From: Anaerolineae bacterium | GTDB lineage: Bacteria > Chloroflexota > Anaerolineae > B4-G1 > SLSP01 | Direction of reading: 5' to 3' | DNA length: 7,134 nt | Assembly (NCBI GenBank): GCA_016927095.1 | Contig: JAFGNI010000142.1 | Location: 1 to 7,134, forward strand | Shown: positions 1-5,999 of the stretch, piece by piece | Numbering within the stretch: the first letter of the stretch is position 1 | Layout: every line of letters starts with the position of its first letter | Notes under the pieces: generated by a model | Databases searched by the model: none | The model's input: only the letters and a program-made list of their open reading frames with translations | Told to the model about the DNA's origin: nothing | Made by a program: the position numbers and the translations under genes

Positions 1-655
1 GAATCTGGTCGCGTGTGATGTCCGGATGGTGTTGGGTAGAGATGACCACGGTGTCCACACGCTTGGGCTTGCCATAGGCGTACTCAACGGTGACCTGGCT
101 CTTGCCGTCAGGCCGCAGATAGGATAGCGTCCCGTTCTTGCGGACCTCAGCCAGACGTCGGGTAAGCTTGTGCGCCAGTGAGATCGATAGCGGCATGTAC
201 TCCGGTGTCTCAGTGCAGGCAAAGCCGACCATCATGCCCTGATCGCCGGCGCCCAGAGCTTCGACTGTGTTGTTGTTGGTCATGGTGCCCTCTTTGTGTT
301 CCAGGGCTTCATCAACGCCCATAGCGATGTCGGCGCTCTGCTCCTTGATGGAGACCATGACGCCACAGGTCTCGCCATCGAAACCATACTTCGCGCGGTC
401 GTAGCCGATGTCGAGCACGGTCTGCCGAGCGATGTCAGCGATCTCGACATAAGCGGACGTGGTGATCTCTCCGGTCACAAAGATCAGGCCCGTGGTCACA
501 ACACAATCGCAGGCGACCCGGGCATCCGGGTCCTCAGCCACGATGGCGTCCAAAACAGCATCCGAGATCTGATCACAGATCTTGTCGGGGTGACCTTCGG
601 TCACAGACTCCGACGTGAAGAAATACTGCGGGTCCTCCATGAAAGACAGTGCCAT
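1..655 (-). CDS. metK: S-adenosylmethionine synthetase (methionine adenosyltransferase), N-terminal 218 residues, 3' end outside window
   Basis: This cytoplasmic enzyme makes S-adenosylmethionine from L-methionine and ATP, releasing phosphate and pyrophosphate; the family needs Mg2+ and K+. The 218 residues present are collinear with E. coli MetK. GHPDK lies at 21-25 (ATP-site His22 and Asp24), GEIT at 62-65, QSADI at 106-110 (methionine site), GAGDQG at 135-140 and RPDGKSQ at 181-187 (Asp183 and Lys185). The family is usually about 380-410 residues, so roughly 45% is missing beyond position 1. The loop between QSADI and GAGDQG is longer than in E. coli and resembles Gram-positive-type enzymes. 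The ATG at 655 is chosen because GGAGAGG ends 7 nt before it; the in-frame Met6 (640) has no such site. Residue 50 is Asp in VACDC where most homologues have the K+-binding Glu. The gene is divergent from lhr. The family assignment is secure. Confidence 0.98.
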   Translation of the reverse strand, partial: MALSFMEDPQYFFTSESVTEGHPDKICDQISDAVLDAIVAEDPDARVACDCVVTTGLIFVTGEITTSAYVEIADIARQTVLDIGYDRAKYGFDGETCGVMVSIKEQSADIAMGVDEALEHKEGTMTNNNTVEALGAGDQGMMVGFACTETPEYMPLSISLAHKLTRRLAEVRKNGTLSYLRPDGKSQVTVEYAYGKPKRVDTVVISTQHHPDITRDQI

Positions 656-662
656 AGTTGTA

Positions 663-669
663 CCTCTCC
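663..669 (-). promoter_or_regulatory. metK ribosome binding site
   Basis: The minus strand reads GGAGAGG, 7 nt before the ATG at 655. It decides the start over the in-frame ATG at 640. The same bases can pair with two upstream segments (690-695 and 717-723), so access to this site could be regulated. lhr uses an identical GGAGAGGTA, which is probably just a strong Shine-Dalgarno sequence used twice. Confidence 0.8.
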
Positions 670-762
670 CAATTCGTGTATTTGGTCTGATTGGGCTCAC
701 AAGGATGGCCCCTGGCTTGGGAGCAAGCGCGCTCAGCACGGGTGCGCTCAAGACAGGAGCCA
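668..762 (-). ncRNA. Candidate structured 5' leader RNA of metK (possible cis-regulator)
   Basis: Read toward metK, TGGCTCCTG (762-754) pairs with CAGGGGCCA (714-706) in nine pairs, one of them G-U. Inside it CTTG (752-749) pairs with CAAG (719-716), and AGCGC (748-744) pairs with GCGCT (730-726) above a 13-nt loop, with a 6-nt bulge at 720-725. Downstream, CCCAAT (695-690) pairs with ATTGGG (673-668), which overlaps the ribosome binding site. An alternative 7-bp helix joins CTCCCAA (723-717) to TTGGGAG (672-666), breaking the CTTG/CAAG helix and covering the same site. metK leaders often carry SAM-sensing riboswitches, but I see no SAM-I GGCAACC core or other remembered class signature. A cis-regulatory role is inferred from structure and position only. 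Confidence 0.4.
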
Positions 763-785
763 AACAGCGAGCTATGTTCGGCAAA

Positions 786-810
786 TCACCCGCGATGATC
801 TCGCGGGTGA
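786..810 (-). repeat. Perfect 10-bp inverted repeat (hairpin) in the metK leader
   Basis: TCACCCGCGA (786-795) and TCGCGGGTGA (801-810) are exact reverse complements around a 5-nt loop, TGATC. In the metK direction the hairpin is followed by ATTTGCC, a poor U-tract, and in the lhr direction by CACTG. It is not a classic intrinsic terminator in either direction. It could be the first stem of the metK leader, a pause or attenuation hairpin, or a protein-binding dyad. Strand is given for the metK sense because it lies with the other metK leader stems. Confidence 0.6.
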
Positions 811-911
811 CACTGTTCCCCAGATTACCGCAAAACGCCCCAAACGCAACCCTCAACAGGAGCACAGACGCGACCATCCTGCTTGACGGACAATCTGATC
901 GGCGGGCGGCC

Positions 912-949
912 CCACCTTCGGGTATACTATAGTCATTCATCGAAGGTGG
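912..949. promoter_or_regulatory. Dyad flanking the lhr -10-like box (candidate operator)
   Basis: CCACCTTCG (912-920) and CGAAGGTGG (941-949) form a perfect 9-bp inverted repeat with a 20-bp spacer. The spacer holds TATACT (923-928, 5 of 6 to the -10 consensus) and the 8-bp palindrome ACTATAGT (926-933). The right arm runs into the lhr Shine-Dalgarno sequence. If transcription starts about 7 nt past TATACT, the left arm is not transcribed, which favours a DNA operator. A start further upstream would instead allow an RNA hairpin at the ribosome binding site. Confidence 0.4.
923..928 (+). promoter_or_regulatory. Possible -10 element of the lhr promoter
   Basis: TATACT matches TATAAT at five of six positions and lies 32 bp before the lhr ATG, which would give a leader of about 20-27 nt. 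No -35 hexamer is present 16-18 bp upstream (the bases there are GC-rich). The nearest TTGACG (883-888) is 34 bp away, too far. The promoter would therefore be weak, activator-dependent or use another sigma factor. TATAGT (928-933) overlaps it and is an equally possible box. Confidence 0.35.
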
Positions 950-954
950 AGAGG
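945..954 (+). promoter_or_regulatory. lhr ribosome binding site
   Basis: GGTGGAGAGG ends 6 nt before the ATG at 961 and contains the strong GGAGAGG core at 948-954. This fixes the start of lhr. The first five bases are also the end of the right arm of the 912-949 dyad. Confidence 0.8.
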
Positions 955-960
955 TAAGCT

Positions 961-3900
961 ATGCCAACAGATCTCACCCAGGAAACGCCCGGCCTTGCTG
1001 CTTTCCTGGCGCCTGTGCGCGAGTGGTTTGGGAGGCAGTTCGGCCTGCCCACAGCCCCGCAGGCGCAGGGATGGCCCGCGATCCAGCGGGGCGAGCACAC
1101 GCTGATCCTCTCGCCCACCGGTTCAGGCAAGACGCTCGCCGCCTTCCTCTGGGCCATCGACCGCCTCTTCCACGAGCTGGCTGCAGTCCCGGAGGGGGAG
1201 AAGCGAGATGCCGGGGTCCGCGTCCTCTACATCTCGCCGCTCAAGGCATTGAACAACGACGTCCACCGCAACCTACGGCGTCCGCTTGCGGGCATCCGGC
1301 GAACCGCTAGGGACAAAGGTGTAGACCTGCCACGCATCCGTGTTGCTGTGCGTTCCGGTGACACGCCCCAACGCGAGCGGCGCGCTATGGTCAAGACGCC
1401 GCCTCATATCCTGATCACGACGCCAGAATCCTTCTACCTCCTGCTGACAAGCCCCAAGGCCCGCGAGATGTTCCGCACGGTGGAGACGGTGATCCTGGAC
1501 GAGATCCATACGCTGGCAGGTAACAAGCGAGGGGTCCACTTGGCCCTGAGCCTGGAACGGCTCGAACACCTCGTGCAGAGCGAGCGAGCGGCCCGCAGAG
1601 AGGCGCCCGACCGGGCGGCGGCATGTGTCAGCCCCATACAGCGCATCGGGCTGTCGGCAACGATTCAGCCGCTCGAGGAAGTCGCCCGCTTCCTCGGCGG
1701 CAGCCAGTGGGTGGGTTCCGGAGACGATCACAGCCTTCAGCCGCGTCCTGTGACCATCGTCGACGCCGGCTACAAGAAGCCTCTGGACCTGAAGGTCGTG
1801 AGCGTCGTCGACGACTTCCGTAATCTGCCTGGCGATTCGGTCTGGCCGTCGATCGTGCCCCACATTCTCAACGAGATCCGCGACCACCGGACCACGCTCG
1901 TTTTCACCAACAACCGCCGGCTGGCGGAGCGCACGGCGGATCGGCTCAACGAGCAACTGGCTGCCGAGGCGGAGGGTAGGGCCACCGGCCTGATCGAGGG
2001 CGGCGTTGTCAAGGGTACCGGGATGATGGCCGCAGGTTCTGGCGACCACCCCACCCCCATCCGTGTGCACCACGGCAGTGTGGCTAAGGAAGCTCGTCTG
2101 GAGCTGGAGCGCCAGCTCCAACGCGGGGAATTGCCCGCACTGGTCGGGACCTCCTCCTTGGAGTTGGGTATCGACATCGGCGATATTGACCTCGTCGTGC
2201 AACTGCAGTCCCCGAAGTCGGTGGCACAGGGCTTGCAGCGCGTAGGCCGCTCGGGCCACCTCGTCGGGCAGACAAGCGTAGGCCGCATCTACCCCACCTT
2301 CCGTGAGGATGTCGTCGAGGCCGCCGCGATCGCGGGCGGGATGTTGCGGGGCGAGGTTGAACCCACCTATACCCCAAAGCATCCGCTGGACGTGTTGGCA
2401 CAACAGATTGTGGCTGCGGTGTCCGTCGAGACCTGGTCTGTGGATGAGCTTCTCGACACAGTCCGGCAAGCGTACGCATACAACGACCTGACTTGGCGCG
2501 CCTACGAGGCCACGCTGGAGATGCTAGCCGGACGCTATCCAAGCCAGGCCTACCGCGAGCTGCGTGCCCGCGTCTCGTGGGACCGGGTCAACGGCAAGCT
2601 CTCAGCCTTGCCCGGGTCCCGCATGTTGGCCCTCACCAACGGTGGCACGATCCCCGACACCGGTTCCTTTAGCGCTTATCTGGCCGACGGCAAGACGAAA
2701 CTGGGCCAGCTTGATGAGGAGTTCGTCTTCGAGACACGTATTGGCGATACGCTGATGTTGGGCTCGCAGGTCTGGCGCGTCATAGACCTGACCGACGATC
2801 GCGTCATCGTCGCCGAGGCTCCCGGGGCCACGCCCCGCATGCCCTTCTGGCGAGGCGATTTCCCTTGGCGCCCCTACGAACTCGGTGTGCGCGTTGGCGC
2901 CTTCCGGCGAATTGTCACCGAACGGCTGGAAACGGTGCGGCAAGAGCTGGGGATCGAGGCGCTACGCGAGCTGCGCGACCTGCGGGACACGGAGCCGGTG
3001 CGGGCGCTGTTGGCGTGGCTCAGCGAGGCCTACGCGCTGGACGCGCGCTCCGCCTGGCACACCGTCGACTACCTGGCGGGGCAGCTCGACCACGCCGGCG
3101 CGCTCTCCTCTGACCGCACGATCCTTGTGGAGATCTTCGAGGACGCGCTGGGTGATCCGCGCTTGGTCGTGCATTCGCCGTTCGGCGGGCGGGTGAACGG
3201 GCCTTGGGGGCTGGCACTGGCAGCAGCCCTGCGTGAACGGGCCGGCGTCGAAGTCGAGGTCGAGACCAACGACGATGGTATTCTTTTCCGGCTGTTGGAC
3301 GCCGACGTCGACTTCCCACTCGATCTGCTCACCGGTATTGGCCCCAACGAGGCCCGCGAGCGAATCCTGCAGGAGTTACCTGACTCCGCCGTCTTCGGGG
3401 CGCACTTCCGCCAGAACGCCGCCCGCGCCCTGCTCCTGCCTGGCGCCGGGCCCGGCAAACGCACGCCCTTCTGGCTCCAGCGGCTGCGAGCCCGAGATTT
3501 GCTCCAGATCGTACGTCACTTCGATGACTTTCCCATCGTCGCCGAGACCTATCGTGACTGCCTCCAGGATGTCCTGGACCTGCCGCATCTTGAGGAGGTC
3601 CTATCGCAGATTCAGCGAGGAGACATCGAGGTCACCGTGATCGAGTCGATGACGCCCTCACCCGTCGCCCAGAGCCTGCTCTTCGACTTCATCAATGTCC
3701 ATATGTACGAATGGGACACGCCACGCGCCGAGCAGCAACTGCAGACGCTGGCGGTCAACCGCGACCTATTACAGGACCTGCTTAAGGATGTCGCGCTCGA
3801 CGAGCTGCTGCGCCCCGAGGCGATTGAGGGCGTTCGAAGCCAGCTCCAGCGCACCGCGCCCACATCCCAAGCCCGCACGGCAGAGGAGTTGGCGGTGCTG

Positions 3901-5862
3901 CTCCAGCAGATGGGGGACCTCTCCTCCAGCGAAATCGCCCAGCGGGCTGCCGTCGATCCCGCCGACTGGATCGCCCGCTTGACCGGGACGGGTCGCGTCG
4001 TGGGGATGGAGGTTCCGACGTCACATAGACCCGCCCATCGGTGGGTGGCGGCGGAGTACGTGGACGACTACAGCGACGCCTTCGGTCTGCGCGAGGAGGC
4101 CGGCGCAGAGGGCGCCGACCGAGTCAACAAGGCCCGACAGAGCATATTGCACCGCTACCTGGCCTATGCGGGTCCGGTGACGCAGTCCCAGATCTTGGCG
4201 CGCTACGGCTTTCCCGAGGCGTGGTTGGAGGCAGAACTCGACCGCATGATCGCGTCGCGCGAGCTCGTCCACGGCCATTTCACGCCCGGCGGGAGAGCTG
4301 ACGAAGCAGAAGTGGCAGGTGCCGAGTTCGTCGATCGTCGGGCCCTGGAGCAGATCCACCGCCGTACCCTGGGCATCCTCCGCCGCGAGGTGCAACCGGT
4401 CTCGCTCACGGTCTACGCCGACTTCCTGGCACGCTGGCAGCATCTGCACCCGCGGACCCGTCTCGCTGGGTCCGATGGGCTGACCAAGGCGTTGCAGCAA
4501 CTCCGCGCCTTCCCCGTCGTCGGTCCGGTCTGGGAGCGCGATGCCCTGCCGCTGCGCGTTGCCGGCTACGACCCAAGCGAGCTGGACGCCCTCTGCCAGG
4601 GCGGCGAGCTCGTCTGGGTGGGCTCCGGAGGTGCCGATCCCCGGCGAGGGCGCGTCCGCCTCATCTTCCGAGGCGAAGGCGGTATCTATCTGGAGCCGGC
4701 ACCGGAGACGATGGACGACTTCGGCCCCGGCGCGCAGCAGGTCTACGCCTTCCTCAAGTCTGAAGGTGCCGTCTTCTTCAACGACATCTGCGAAGCGCTG
4801 GAGTTGAGCGAAACTCAGGCCGAGGCCGCGCTCGTGGAGCTCTTCACGGCGGGTCTCGTGACCAACGACAGCGTCGAGGCGCTGCGCAAGATGGTAAAGG
4901 AAGGCGCGCCGCAGACGGCATCCGCGCCGCAGACGGCATCCGCGCCGCAGATGGGACCCTCAGGTCCGCTAGGGCCGGCCTCACGGCCGAGTCCCCGCTC
5001 CAACGCCCCTCTCAGTTCCTTCGAGGCAGATCTCGCCCGGCGCCGCGCAGCCCTGGACACGACTTCGCCCCACGTCACCCGGCTCTCGCAGCCATCGCGC
5101 TACAAGTCGGCCAAGCGCCGCGTCCGGCAGCGCCTAGAGCGGCAGGGCACCATCGGCATCAATGCCCCCTCCCTACAGCCCAAGTGGGTAGGCCGATGGA
5201 CACCGGTGCATCGCTTTGGCATACTGGGCAAGCCCCTCCCGGATGAGGAATGTGCCGGCAGGCAGGCGCGACAGCTTCTCGCGCGCCACGGCGTCGTCAC
5301 CCGCCTGAGCCTGGACGACGAGATCGGCGCCTGGGATTGGGGCGGCATTCTGCGCCACCTGAAACGGATGGAGATGCGCGGTGAGCTCCGCCGCGGCTAC
5401 TTCGTCCAAGGGCTGCCGGGTATGCAGTTCGCTTTACCCGACGTCGTGGAGCAGCTGCGCGGCCTCCGCGACGCGACCGACGACGAAGCCCTGATAGTGA
5501 TGAGCGCCTGCGATCCCGCCAACCTCTACGGGCCTGTGCTGGGCGATGGACCCCTAACCGGCGGCGGCGAACCGCTGGCCTTCGCCCGCGTGCCGTCCAC
5601 CTGGCTGGTCCAGCACCGTGGGCTGCCGGTGCTCGTCGCTGGCAATACATGCCGGGACCTCACCACCGTCCAGGGCGCCGACGATAGCCTGATCACCCAA
5701 GCGCTGCGGCTGTTGCTCGATCACCTATCCGGCTTTGAGCGGCGCCTCACCGTGGAAACCTGGAACGGCCAGCCCGTGCTCGACACTGAGGGTGCCCCGC
5801 TGCTTGAAGCCATCGGCTTCGTCCGCAGCTACCCCACGATGACCTGGTACCGGGCGGTATGA
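961..5862 (+). CDS. lhr: Lhr, large ATP-dependent 3'-5' helicase (superfamily 2), full length
   Basis: Lhr proteins are ATP-driven 3'-5' translocases that unwind DNA and RNA:DNA duplexes and are linked to DNA repair. The helicase motifs are intact: SPTGSGKT (51-58, Walker A), SPLKALNND (92-100), TTPES (153-157), DEIH (180-183, Walker B), SAT (232-234), LVFTNNRR (313-320), GTSSLELGIDIG (396-407) and QRVGRSGH (426-433). The winged-helix and beta-barrel core follows; Trp605 in LGSQVWRV probably matches the DNA-stacking Trp of mycobacterial Lhr. The C-terminal domain includes the MYEWDTPRAE segment (915-924) and AlkZ-like winged-helix and barrel modules (about 1060-1310 and 1400-1633). At 1633 residues it exceeds E. 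coli Lhr (1538), mostly through a disordered linker (about 1311-1395) and an extra stretch at 206-224. The ATG at 961 has a good ribosome binding site. It is monocistronic here, divergent from metK and convergent with the fucosidase. Confidence 0.97.
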   Translation: MPTDLTQETPGLAAFLAPVREWFGRQFGLPTAPQAQGWPAIQRGEHTLILSPTGSGKTLAAFLWAIDRLFHELAAVPEGEKRDAGVRVLYISPLKALNNDVHRNLRRPLAGIRRTARDKGVDLPRIRVAVRSGDTPQRERRAMVKTPPHILITTPESFYLLLTSPKAREMFRTVETVILDEIHTLAGNKRGVHLALSLERLEHLVQSERAARREAPDRAAACVSPIQRIGLSATIQPLEEVARFLGGSQWVGSGDDHSLQPRPVTIVDAGYKKPLDLKVVSVVDDFRNLPGDSVWPSIVPHILNEIRDHRTTLVFTNNRRLAERTADRLNEQLAAEAEGRATGLIEGGVVKGTGMMAAGSGDHPTPIRVHHGSVAKEARLELERQLQRGELPALVGTSSLELGIDIGDIDLVVQLQSPKSVAQGLQRVGRSGHLVGQTSVGRIYPTFREDVVEAAAIAGGMLRGEVEPTYTPKHPLDVLAQQIVAAVSVETWSVDELLDTVRQAYAYNDLTWRAYEATLEMLAGRYPSQAYRELRARVSWDRVNGKLSALPGSRMLALTNGGTIPDTGSFSAYLADGKTKLGQLDEEFVFETRIGDTLMLGSQVWRVIDLTDDRVIVAEAPGATPRMPFWRGDFPWRPYELGVRVGAFRRIVTERLETVRQELGIEALRELRDLRDTEPVRALLAWLSEAYALDARSAWHTVDYLAGQLDHAGALSSDRTILVEIFEDALGDPRLVVHSPFGGRVNGPWGLALAAALRERAGVEVEVETNDDGILFRLLDADVDFPLDLLTGIGPNEARERILQELPDSAVFGAHFRQNAARALLLPGAGPGKRTPFWLQRLRARDLLQIVRHFDDFPIVAETYRDCLQDVLDLPHLEEVLSQIQRGDIEVTVIESMTPSPVAQSLLFDFINVHMYEWDTPRAEQQLQTLAVNRDLLQDLLKDVALDELLRPEAIEGVRSQLQRTAPTSQARTAEELAVLLQQMGDLSSSEIAQRAAVDPADWIARLTGTGRVVGMEVPTSHRPAHRWVAAEYVDDYSDAFGLREEAGAEGADRVNKARQSILHRYLAYAGPVTQSQILARYGFPEAWLEAELDRMIASRELVHGHFTPGGRADEAEVAGAEFVDRRALEQIHRRTLGILRREVQPVSLTVYADFLARWQHLHPRTRLAGSDGLTKALQQLRAFPVVGPVWERDALPLRVAGYDPSELDALCQGGELVWVGSGGADPRRGRVRLIFRGEGGIYLEPAPETMDDFGPGAQQVYAFLKSEGAVFFNDICEALELSETQAEAALVELFTAGLVTNDSVEALRKMVKEGAPQTASAPQTASAPQMGPSGPLGPASRPSPRSNAPLSSFEADLARRRAALDTTSPHVTRLSQPSRYKSAKRRVRQRLERQGTIGINAPSLQPKWVGRWTPVHRFGILGKPLPDEECAGRQARQLLARHGVVTRLSLDDEIGAWDWGGILRHLKRMEMRGELRRGYFVQGLPGMQFALPDVVEQLRGLRDATDDEALIVMSACDPANLYGPVLGDGPLTGGGEPLAFARVPSTWLVQHRGLPVLVAGNTCRDLTTVQGADDSLITQALRLLLDHLSGFERRLTVETWNGQPVLDTEGAPLLEAIGFVRSYPTMTWYRAV
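4905..4950 (+). repeat. 18-bp in-frame tandem repeat in the Lhr linker
   Basis: The unit CGCGCCGCAGACGGCATC occurs at 4905-4922 and 4923-4940 with no mismatch, followed by ten bases of a third copy (4941-4950). It encodes APQTAS APQTAS APQ at residues 1316-1330. The unit is a multiple of three, so copy-number change would keep the frame. It opens a Pro/Ala/Ser/Gly-rich, probably disordered linker between two parts of the C-terminal domain. The identical DNA suggests recent duplication by slippage. Confidence 0.9.
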
Positions 5863-5999
5863 GGCTACCTCGCCAAGATCCTCGTGCGCGACGATAATTG
5901 AGCGAACTTAAGCAGCACTCTCAGGGGCCACGACGTGACACAACATCTGGCGACCTTCCGGGTTGCTCGGAGTAACCCGGAAGGTTCACGCGGCGGACA
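5863..5999. other. Convergent intergenic region between lhr and the fucosidase gene
   Basis: The 137 bp separate two stop codons (lhr TGA at 5860-5862; fucosidase TAG read at 6002-6000). The only clear element is the hairpin at 5953-5985. I see no further gene, promoter or repeat in it. Confidence 0.8.
5953..5985. terminator. Perfect 12-bp hairpin between convergent genes, probable bidirectional terminator
   Basis: ACCTTCCGGGTT (5953-5964) and AACCCGGAAGGT (5974-5985) are exact reverse complements around a 9-nt loop. On the plus strand two further pairs (G-U and C-G) can close the loop to five bases. The hairpin begins 15 nt past the fucosidase stop and 90 nt past the lhr stop, so it suits the fucosidase transcript best. 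No run of U follows in either direction, so it may act as a GC-rich terminator without U-tract or as a 3'-end stabiliser. Position and symmetry are the evidence. Confidence 0.6.

Larger units (their letters stand above)
656..960. other. Divergent metK / lhr intergenic control region
   Basis: This 305-bp region contains no convincing gene; the short reading frames crossing it lack coding features. Nearest metK is a series of structures that fold on the metK strand (668-695, 706-762 and 786-810). Nearest lhr are a -10-like box (923-928), a flanking 9-bp dyad (912-949) and the lhr ribosome binding site. On the metK strand a weak promoter can be proposed upstream of the 786-810 hairpin, TTGCGT then 16 bp then TAATCT. 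Each hexamer matches consensus at only 3 of 6 positions, so I do not list it separately. Confidence 0.8.

Noticed and set aside
296..886. 196-codon plus-strand open frame crossing the start of metK
   Set aside because: Most of it is antisense to conserved MetK sequence and the remainder overlaps the metK leader; no ribosome binding site or domain supports it.
883..888. TTGACG as the -35 box of lhr
   Set aside because: It is 34 bp from TATACT and no -10-like hexamer lies 16-18 bp after it.
663..956. Inverted copies of GGAGAGGTA at the metK and lhr starts as a long-range RNA or DNA pairing
   Set aside because: Both are simply Shine-Dalgarno sequences of divergent genes; the inverted arrangement follows from gene orientation.
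656..960. A canonical SAM-I, SAM-II, SAM-III or SAH riboswitch upstream of metK
   Set aside because: I looked for the GGCAACC-type core and the other class signatures I remember on the metK strand and did not find them. The GGTGGAGAGG string near 945-954 resembles part of a SAM-I helix, but it is on the wrong strand and is the lhr ribosome binding site.
1273..2469. 398-codon open frame on the minus strand inside lhr
   Set aside because: It lies wholly antisense to the conserved helicase core, its translation has no recognisable domain, and long antisense frames are expected in GC-rich coding DNA.
3069..4500. Several minus-strand frames of 80-160 codons within lhr
   Set aside because: All are shadows of the continuous, conserved Lhr frame.
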